A DNA stretch of 9,619 nt. Origin: Planctomycetota bacterium (GTDB lineage Bacteria > Planctomycetota > Phycisphaerae > Phycisphaerales > SM1A02). The notes beneath the pieces are model-generated. The model searched no databases. It saw nothing but the letters and a program-made list of their open reading frames with translations, and was not told where the DNA came from. The stretch is taken from contig JACNLR010000049.1 of assembly GCA_014381385.1 (NCBI GenBank), positions 1 to 9,619 of the forward strand, read 5' to 3'. This document shows positions 1-7,900 of the stretch, one piece after another (within the stretch, counting starts at the first letter, position 1; each line of letters begins with the position of its first letter). The position numbers were made by a program, and so were the translations under genes.

Positions 1-16
1 CTGACCCCGGGGTCAG
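1..16. repeat. 16-bp perfect palindrome at window edge
   Basis: CTGACCCCGGGGTCAG is a perfect inverted repeat. It is followed directly by further GGTCA copies (16-20, 33-37). Its arms CTGACC/GGTCAG are the same as those of the hairpin at 65-79. No T-run follows on the plus strand, and the minus-strand side is outside the window, so it cannot be judged as a terminator. It may be the end of a small REP-like or IS200-like repeat element (inference). Confidence 0.6.
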
Positions 17-55
17 GTCAAGCGTGGTCGGGGGTCAATTCGCTTTGTGGCAGAT

Positions 56-86
56 AAAAAAAAACTGACCGAGGGTCAGTTTTTTT
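56..86 (-). terminator. Bidirectional intrinsic terminator after scpB
   Basis: A hairpin with stem ACTGACC (64-70) / GGTCAGT (74-80) and a three-base loop is flanked by an A-run at 56-64 and a T-run at 80-86. On the minus strand this reads as a stem followed by nine T residues, a classic factor-independent terminator ending the scpB transcript. The plus strand also has seven T residues, so it could stop transcription arriving from the left as well. The scpB stop codon (76-78) lies inside the 5' arm of the stem, so ribosome release and hairpin folding coincide. Confidence 0.85.
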
Positions 87-780
87 CAATCGGTTCGTGG
101 TTAACGGTAGGAACTTCGGAATCTGCTCTGGGTTCCGCCTCTTCAGCCTCTACAGCCTCTACAGTTCCCTCTGAGCTAGATTCTGGTTCAATTTCCGGTA
201 CTGGGGGCGAGGCGGGCTTCCATGATGCTTCTCGGACAAGACCTTGGACATCGGGAAGGTCATCTAGAGTAGCAAGCCCAAAAATATTGAGAAAATCACG
301 AGTCGTGCCGTACAGCATAGGTCGACCGAGTTCTTCTGCTCGTCCGACAATTTTTACAAGTCTTTTTTCCATAACTGACCGCAAAACTTCACCGCAAGCA
401 ACGCCGCGAATTACTTCGATTTCAGCACGCATTACGGGCTGGCGATATGCGATGATCGAAAGCGTTTCAAGCGCTGCTTGAGAAAGTTTTTGCTGTTGAC
501 GATCCGCGTGCAATCTTGAGACAAGTGGGGCAAACTCTTCGCGAGTCAGCGGTCGGTAACCACCAGCCACTCGTTCAATTCGAAAAGAACGTGCGTTTTT
601 ATCATACGATTCGTTCAACGTCTCGATCGCCGTTTTAATTTGCTTCGTCGCATCTTCATCCTCTATGCCGAGGACGGTTTTCATTCTTGATTCAGATATT
701 GGGCGTTCACTAGAAAAAACGAGCGCTTCCACACGCTTTTCAAGCGAGATACTCGAACATGGTATTTCAGAGTTGGTCAT
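76..780 (-). CDS. scpB: Segregation and condensation protein B (ScpB)
   Basis: ScpB is the kite-type accessory subunit that dimerises and, with ScpA, bridges the SMC heads in the bacterial condensin complex, which compacts and segregates the chromosome in the cytoplasm. The 234-residue product has the two expected winged-helix regions, at about residues 12-80 and 95-175. The second holds the family signatures LSQAALETLSIIAYRQPV and GRPMLYGTTRDFLNIFGL. Residues from about 185 to the end form an acidic Glu/Pro/Ser-rich tail, a variable part of the family. The ATG start at 778-780 overlaps the atpC stop as ATGA. No clear Shine-Dalgarno precedes it, so translational coupling to atpC is likely. 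No scpA is visible; it may lie elsewhere. The gene ends inside its own terminator hairpin. The assignment is secure from the motifs. Confidence 0.97.
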   Translation of the reverse strand: MTNSEIPCSSISLEKRVEALVFSSERPISESRMKTVLGIEDEDATKQIKTAIETLNESYDKNARSFRIERVAGGYRPLTREEFAPLVSRLHADRQQQKLSQAALETLSIIAYRQPVMRAEIEVIRGVACGEVLRSVMEKRLVKIVGRAEELGRPMLYGTTRDFLNIFGLATLDDLPDVQGLVREASWKPASPPVPEIEPESSSEGTVEAVEAEEAEPRADSEVPTVNHEPIEKN

Positions 781-1199
781 ACAGCGCGACCAGTGGATGC
801 TGCGGTTTTCGCAAGTGCAACCTTGGCCATTGCTATTCTCTGATCTCGTTCGACAATTTCGCGATCTTTAACGCCTGAAGTTACTCGTGCATTTGCTTCT
901 GCGAGCGCTGCCTCCGCTTCTTCAAGATGAAGTTGTTCTGCAGGAATAGCGCCCTCAGTTACGAGCGTGAGCCCATCGCCGTCAACGTGGGCAAAGCCAC
1001 CTTCAATCAAGTACCAACGACTGCCACCTTCTTCAGCGTCAATTCGCAACGATCCCGGGGCAAGGGTTGAAAGAAGTGGAGCGAGACCCCTTTGCATCCC
1101 ATATTGACCGTCCCATGCGGGGAACGAGACATAGGTTGCTTCGCCAGAAAAAGCTTCTTGGCTTGGAGTTACGATTTTACAAGGGAAAGTTTTTGGCAC
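777..1199 (-). CDS. atpC: F0F1 ATP synthase subunit epsilon
   Basis: The epsilon subunit is part of the central rotor stalk of F1 and couples and inhibits ATP hydrolysis at the membrane-bound ATP synthase. The 140-residue product matches the usual 130-140 residues. Residues 1-85 form the N-terminal beta-sandwich, with the hallmarks CKIVTPSQEAFSGEA, YVSFPAWDGQYG and GLAPLLSTLAPGSLRI. Residues about 86-130 are the Ala/Glu-rich helical hairpin. The common LPGH segment is replaced by QRGL. The start is GTG at 1197-1199, chosen because the conserved N-terminus begins there and an AGGA lies 7 bases upstream. The 3' end overlaps scpB by four bases. It is normally the last gene of the atp operon after atpD; here the upstream neighbour is a secreted dockerin-like protein gene 54 bases away, so it is detached from the other ATP synthase genes within this window. 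Confidence 0.96.
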   Translation of the reverse strand: MPKTFPCKIVTPSQEAFSGEATYVSFPAWDGQYGMQRGLAPLLSTLAPGSLRIDAEEGGSRWYLIEGGFAHVDGDGLTLVTEGAIPAEQLHLEEAEAALAEANARVTSGVKDREIVERDQRIAMAKVALAKTAASTGRAV

Positions 1200-1206
1200 G
1201 GTGTAT

Positions 1207-1210
1207 TCCT
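1207..1210 (-). promoter_or_regulatory. Ribosome binding site of atpC
   Basis: AGGA on the minus strand stands 7 bases before the GTG start of atpC. It supports the non-ATG start, since no ATG lies near the conserved N-terminus. Confidence 0.7.
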
Positions 1211-1241
1211 ACTAAAAAGTGTGGTTTCTTAGAAGGTTGGC

Positions 1242-1250
1242 ATCATACCA
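1242..1250 (-). promoter_or_regulatory. Candidate extended -10 promoter for atpC-scpB
   Basis: TGGTATGAT on the minus strand matches the extended -10 form TGn-TATAAT with one mismatch. It sits in the short gap between the dockerin-like gene and atpC, giving a predicted leader of about 35 bases. No good -35 hexamer is visible at 16-17 bases upstream. No terminator is seen after the dockerin-like gene, so read-through from it is an alternative. This is a weak call. Confidence 0.3.
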
Positions 1251-1253
1251 AAA

Positions 1254-1985
1254 TTAGCACGGTCCCCATGCAGAGATCAGAATGAGAAGGTCGTCAATTC
1301 CAATGTCTCCGTTCCCGTCAAAATCTGCAGGACAAGGTGTACCACATGGACCCCATTGAGCAAAAAATGAGAGAAGATCGTCTATGTCTACAGCAGCATT
1401 TCCATCTAGATCACCCTGACAAGAAGTTGAACCCACAGTGAGAGAAACTGTTCCGCTCGAGAAGTTCCCTGTGTGGTCTGAACCACTGAATAAAACGAAT
1501 CCGGTAACACTTCCATCACTCACTTCATTTTCATCGGCATCATCTGCAATAAGTTGCACCGTGCAATCCCCATCTGCTACCGCACGGACGTCAAACGTTA
1601 ACACTTCCTGTGGCGTGTTTACACCAAGAGAATGTGTTTGATCAAAGAAGAATAAATCGTAACTACTCGCTAGACCATCAATTGAAATCATGCCGAGGCT
1701 ACTCATGTTTCCCCCTAAATTTGCTGCATCTGGATGCACAATACTATCCTCGACAATTTCCAAGACACCCTGCACATCAAACATCGCGTCAAGGCAGAAA
1801 CTAAACAGCCCATCTATTCCCTCAACCCCTTCCTGAACAGAGGCGTACACATGCACAGTCGTTGTATCGCCAATTTCTAACTGATCTGTTTCAGTGGCCG
1901 CAGAAACAACAACTGAAAGATCCGCGTAGGCAGAAGTACCAAAGACCAATACACCTATTCCAATTTGTCGTGTCCACTTATTCAT
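1254..1985 (-). CDS. Secreted cohesin-like protein with WGPC dockerin-like tail
   Basis: The 243-residue product has a signal peptide (residues 1-21, hydrophobic IGIGVLVFG, likely cleavage AYA|D). Residues about 23-184 are beta-rich: an IGDTTTVHVYASV strand early, EVLTFDVRAVADGD later, ending SSGTVSLTV. That order resembles cohesin and related carbohydrate-binding-module folds; the match is by pattern only. Residues 190-243 are two calcium-loop repeats: D192-D194-N196-D200-D203, then D221-D223-N225-D232 with Gly229 where Asn/Asp is usual. Each repeat ends in WGPC, the second being the C-terminus. This tail is typical of Phycisphaerae secreted proteins (family knowledge). Six cysteines are present: 64, 141, 189, 214, 218, 243. 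The ATG at 1983-1985 is chosen because it begins the signal peptide and has GGAA nine bases upstream; METIL at 2000 is an alternative. It overlaps the giant gene stop by 8 bases. Probable role: extracellular or surface-attached partner of the giant protein (inference). Confidence 0.85.
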   Translation of the reverse strand: MNKWTRQIGIGVLVFGTSAYADLSVVVSAATETDQLEIGDTTTVHVYASVQEGVEGIDGLFSFCLDAMFDVQGVLEIVEDSIVHPDAANLGGNMSSLGMISIDGLASSYDLFFFDQTHSLGVNTPQEVLTFDVRAVADGDCTVQLIADDADENEVSDGSVTGFVLFSGSDHTGNFSSGTVSLTVGSTSCQGDLDGNAAVDIDDLLSFFAQWGPCGTPCPADFDGNGDIGIDDLLILISAWGPC

Positions 1986-4900
1986 CAAGATCGTTTCCAT
2001 AATTCCACGCGAGCAGCCATGCATCGAAGACGTTGATCGTGCCGTCTCCATTAAGGTCAGCATTTTCGTCCCATTCATCACTATTTGGAGCGAATAAATA
2101 TGCTGCCTGTAAAATTGCAAGATCAATTTCGTTCACAACTGCATCACCATTTGCATCACCCGCAAGCCTAAACAAATCTTGGGATTCTGCATTGCTGCTT
2201 CTGTCGATAACAAGAGTTCCATCTTGCGTTCCATCTGTGTCTTCCATTACATTTCCGGCACTATCGGTAATCATCGTTGTATCAATGTGTAATGCATACC
2301 GTGCATCACTCAACATCGTTTCTCCACTCCCACCAAATCCGTCATTCGTAAGATCGATTGAGATTGTATTGGTTGCTTTATTCCATGCGAAGTGTGCTGT
2401 TGTTAATTTTACGGTTCCCCCGCCGTGTGTTGTTCGTACCAGTTGCACTGCATCAAGTATTGAACCGTTTGCAATGAGAACATCGATATTCGTTGCTTCA
2501 TCGAACGTCAATTCAATCAATGAAGTGTTTGACCGTTGTTCAAGACCATTGTTGAAAGTTACATCTGTGATAGCTGGAGCGGTGTCTACTTCGAAGAACC
2601 GTTGATAATCACCACCTGCAATACCATCACCGTCACCGTCAAGTTTGTTTCCTGCCAGATCGCGAAGAGCACGGCCAGAGTTGCCGTAGATTGTTAGTCG
2701 GTAATCACCCTCAAGAACTGGATCTGATAGTTGTAACATGACAGTAGATTCACCAATCACATAGATTGGCACAAGTGAAATGACATCGTCATCGCCATCA
2801 CCAAACACGCCATTGTCGCCGCTGTTTCGCAAATCATAATTACCTGCAGCCGCTGCTTCGATTGCATCGAGTTGCTCGCTGAATGTGACGACTATTTCAT
2901 TCACGCCACCTCCAATAACCGTTCCATCATGAATACCACTTGGGTCAGTGCCAATAATTGTTGGAGGAGTCGTATCGTTACTATCTCCAGTAAATTCGAA
3001 TGCCCCAATGTCTGCATAACCAGCAACCAAACCGAAGTGTACAGAGTCTACATTTGCAAGATCAGCCACACCGTCATACATTGAAAGATTGTAATACCCG
3101 TAGTCTCCTGAAGAGTAACCTACGGTTGGGGTTAAGCCAGCATTACCCGCACCATAATGGAATGTAAATTGACCGTCGCTATAAAGAGTCACTGCTATAT
3201 GTACGTCACTTTGATCTTCATTTAAACTTGCGTCCCAGCGAATAGTTACCTCACCACCTACTGATTGATCAACGAAAATATCATCGCCCGTTAAGTTAGT
3301 TCGTAAATTATCCCAAAGAGGCGCAATCCTGATATATTCTGACATTGCTTCAGCAGAGTTGTCAAAATCAGAAGCGTCGCTGTACTCTCCAAATTGCAAG
3401 AATCCGTTTGATGAAACACGAACGGATGTCCACGATTCTCCTGCGAATGGGAAGATGAAATCCTCAGCAAAATCTAAAGTCCATGAAGAATTAACCGATC
3501 GCCAGTTCATCGCATCGCCAACTGCTGCCCAATCACTACTTCCAAGTTGGGTTTCGTTATAGATATCTGATCCCGTATTCACTGTACCGACATCATCAAA
3601 GCGGGCGCGTCCGAAGAAATCTGTCATTGGTGCAGCCCATTGATCTCCTGAATCGATTGCAACCGAACCCGCGAGCACTTGGAAGTTGTCATCGCGGCCA
3701 TGGTCTACACCTTCGAGAACACCCATGATGCCATCAGCCCCTGTAATTGAAACGAATTGAGGGTCTCCAGCAATACTATATATATCCTGTGAATTCGCCG
3801 CAGCTGTCCACGACGCGAGGTCAGTTTGATCGCCGGACCAATAGCCTGCACTTGCACTTCCTGCGATTGTAAACAGGTTGTAATCTGAATCAAACCCTAC
3901 TTGGCTGTCATCATCAACATAGATTCCATATCCGCCTTCTGCGACAATGATGTTATTGCGAAGAATTAAATTCTGCGTGTCGCCCAAGACATCGATCGCA
4001 CGGCCAGTTGTTTGGTAAATCGTATTGTTTGAAACTGTGTACCCTTCATATGTACTGCCGTCAATACGTATTCCGGCATCGGTATTGCCGTATACAACAT
4101 TACTTCTGATCATTACAGGCGTGTAAGTCATCACGCCATGTATGCCTACTGCGTTTCCATAAACCACGTTACCTTCAATGAGGGTGTTGTTAGACTGAGA
4201 CCAAATACCTTCGTTTGCATGTCCCCAAATTCTATTGCCCGTTGCAATTGAACCACTTCTTACATACAAGCCTCGTCCTGCACTTTCATGAATTACATTA
4301 TCTCTTACAACGCTATTTCCATTCGCTTCGATACCTTCACTGCCGCCGCCAACATCGTTTCCTGTGAAGAGTGAATTGAATAGATAGGTGCTTTCATAAT
4401 ATGAATCTGTGCCAGTACTAACAGTATTTGCAGAAGCCACCAAACCGAACCAATCATTTGTAGGTGTCGTTCCTGCAGAAAGATACATTTCTCTATACCC
4501 ATTGTTGTACACATTGTTGTCAGTCACATACATGACTAATCCATTGGTTGAATCTGACCAAGAGCGTGCTCGAACACCTGTGTCACTATTGCCATAGACG
4601 GTGTTATTTGAAATCACAGCCCAACGATCATTATCTGTGGTAGACCAACTGTGGTATATATCTAAACCGTACTTCACATTGTTGTATGCGGAAACACCTT
4701 GGACTGTAGCACTTGACTCTACATGAACGCCATCATTTCCATTGTCGTGGTATGCACCAGTTTCCAAAGTCAAATCGCTACTCATCGAATCTGCAAACAA
4801 ACCATCAAACGAGTTACCTTGCACGTCAAGATCGACGAGTATTACATTTGTTGCTGCCTCAAGATACAAACCATAATAACCACCGATGAGGGATACACCT

Positions 4901-7900
4901 GAAATCGTTACATCATCAGTATTGTTCAGTTCAATGACGAACTGCCCAGTCTCTCCATTAGATCGATCAAACGTTGTCACTGTCATGTCAGAAGCACTGC
5001 TACTTGCAGATGCACCGATAATTGTCACACCTGCATCACCCTGTAGAACCAGTATATTGGATGTTACATCGTACACTCCTGTGTCAACGTAAACAGTATC
5101 GCCAGCACCGAGGTCATAGACTGCAAGCAATGCTGCCAGACTCGCCATTGGAGTCGCAACAGTATGACCGTCATTCACGTTATTGCCCACTGCAGATGTA
5201 TAGACATCATTAGCAAGTGAAGCGTCATTCACATAAAATTCCGTTGAGGAGGCAAGAACTCTAAATGCTGCATCACTTACATCACTCACACCACCGAGTA
5301 CATGTGTCGCTTGCAGCAGTCCAGCGTCTGTCAGGCTTACTGGAACCCAAGTTGTAGTTGCAGAGCCATATCGATCAATCGAAATGTTCTCAGCCATGGT
5401 TTCCCATGCACCACCATCATTTGAAAGGGAAAGGTTAAGAGTAGGATTCGTCGCACCTGTGGCTACTTTATATAACTCTATGCCGCTCACAAATGGACGC
5501 CACGAAGTCTGTGTTCCGATCTCTAATGAAATTCCCTGATTATCTGTAACAGTTATGTCGAACTCAACTGCATAGGCAGCATATTGACCAACCGCAGCGA
5601 AGACATCAATGTCTCCAACAACAATACCACCTTGTGCAAAGACATCCATCACTCTTGATCCCGCCGAGACATATGAAAGTTCTGCCCAGTGCAAACGAAT
5701 GCGATACGTTCCATCAATCACTGGCATGTAGTAAGAGAGCGGAGTTGTCGTATCACCTTGTCGCATAGCTTGATACACAGATTCGGGAGCGGCATCAACT
5801 ACACCACTTAGATCTATAGATTCTTGGGTATCCGTTGTGTTGTAATAGTTTTCATAAAAGGCGTCTTCAAGCCATCGGTTTCCTGAAGCTTCCCCGCCTG
5901 CATTTATCAAACCCAGGAGATCCCATTCTCCAAGACCTGCAGTTTGCAATGTGACATCTGTTACCACATCAAGCTCAAAACGCTCACCACCGTTTGGTGA
6001 TAATAGTTGCACAACTTCTGCACTACTTTGAGTCGCCTCTGAAGTATTACCATACGCTCCTAGGTTTGCTCGATTACCATTCGCACCCTCTTCATATATC
6101 CACCATGAATTTGGATCACCTTGATCTACAGCGATTGAACCACTTTGCAGATGGAAATTATCATCAGCACCATAGTCCACACCTTCAACAACGCCCAACA
6201 AACCATCATCGCCTGCTGGAAGAACAAACTGTGGATCTCCAACAATACTATGCGCATCTTGCACCGACGCGGCTTGCCAATCACTGAGAGTAACTCTACT
6301 GCCCTGCCAATACCCAGCGTACGCACCATCTGAAACGGTGATTAAATTGTAATCTGAGTTGAAGGAAGTCTGGCTGTCATTATCAACATAGATTCCGTAG
6401 CCACCCTCAATAATCATGATGTTATTTCGAAGCAAAATGTTTTCCGAATTGCCAACCACGTCTATTGCTCGGCCTGTTGTTTGATACAGGGTGTTCTGGA
6501 TAACTATTGGATTCGCATTAGAACTTCCGTCAAGTTGAATGCCTACTTGTGTGTTGTTGTACACGATGTTGTTTGCTATCGTGATCGGCGAATAATTCAA
6601 ATATCCATGCACACCAATTGTGTTGTTGTATATTTGATTGGATTCAATCGAGACTTCACCACCAGATGTAATAACTCCATATCCGTTGTGTCCCCAGATT
6701 CTGTTATCAACAAGCACTGCGCTATCGCGAAGATACACACCGCGAGTTCCACTTTCATGGATAACGTTATCAATGATTAAACTATCTGCGTAAGCATCCA
6801 ATGACTCGCTGCCACCGCTGATATCGTTGTTCTGTACCAATGCACCTCTTGCATACACTACTTCGTAGTATGAGTTTAGATCGGAGTTAGAAACAACATT
6901 ATCTCTTGCGACTACTTGGAACCAATTGCCAACTGGGTCGGTGGACGTATACAAGTACAAACCTCTGCTAGTGTTGTCGTAAACCTCGTTGTCATGTACA
7001 GAAATCACGAGTCCACTCTCATATGAGGCATAGCCTCGCACATAAATACCATCGCCATTGTTGTTATAGACTGTAGTATTTGTAACATCTCCCCACCGGT
7101 CAAGTTCTGGTGTCGAGCTTTGGTGGTAGAGTTCGATTCCTTCATCGCCATTTTCATACACGTTAACGAATGAAATTGTGGCACTACTTTCAGTGTAGAT
7201 ACCATCATTTGTATTGTTGTAGAACGATCCGCCAGTAATTGTTAGATCAGCGCTCGAAGCGTTGAGTGAAACCCCTCGGTATGCATTCGCGTAGACTTGC
7301 AATTCATTGAGGGTGAGTGCAGTTGCAAAATTGCCATGAATGCCCTCATATCCACCTGTGATTGATAAGTGGGAAAGTGTCACCTCATCTGCATTATCAA
7401 TTTCGATAACGTTTTGCCCTGAACTACTGTTGCCTCGGTCAAAGAGTGAAACAGAGTTTTCAGTCGCACTTTCACTTGCAGCAGCGCCAATGATCGTCAC
7501 CCCAGCGTCATCGCTGTCGATCACAATGTTACCCGTCAATGCATAGGTTCCACTGTCAACGTAAATCGTGTCACCTAGATCAAAGTCGTATGCTGCGAGA
7601 AGTGCAGATAAGCTTGCCATTGGTGTTACGGCACTGCGGCCATCGTTAGAAGCCTCACCTATTGCACTTGTATATACGTCGAAATCTGTAGAACCATCAT
7701 TGATGTAGTATTCTGTAGATGGTGCTAACACTGAGAAAGTAGCATCTGACTGATCGCTCGTACCACTCTCAACACCCATTATTTGTAACAAACCGTTTTC
7801 AGTTGCATTTGCTGGAGTCCACGTTGCTGCACCCATACCAAAGCGATCGATAGATGTCCCTTGCACAACAGTCGACCATGTTGCGCCACCGTTTTCCGAT

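Noticed and set aside
47..481. Plus-strand open frame of 144 codons opposite scpB
   Set aside because: It is antisense to the strongly supported scpB, has low-complexity Ser/Thr-rich content from the Glu-rich tail, and shows no family signature.
1986..2126. Longer start for the cohesin-like gene adding 47 residues
   Set aside because: The extension lies wholly inside the giant gene's dockerin region in another frame and would bury the signal peptide.
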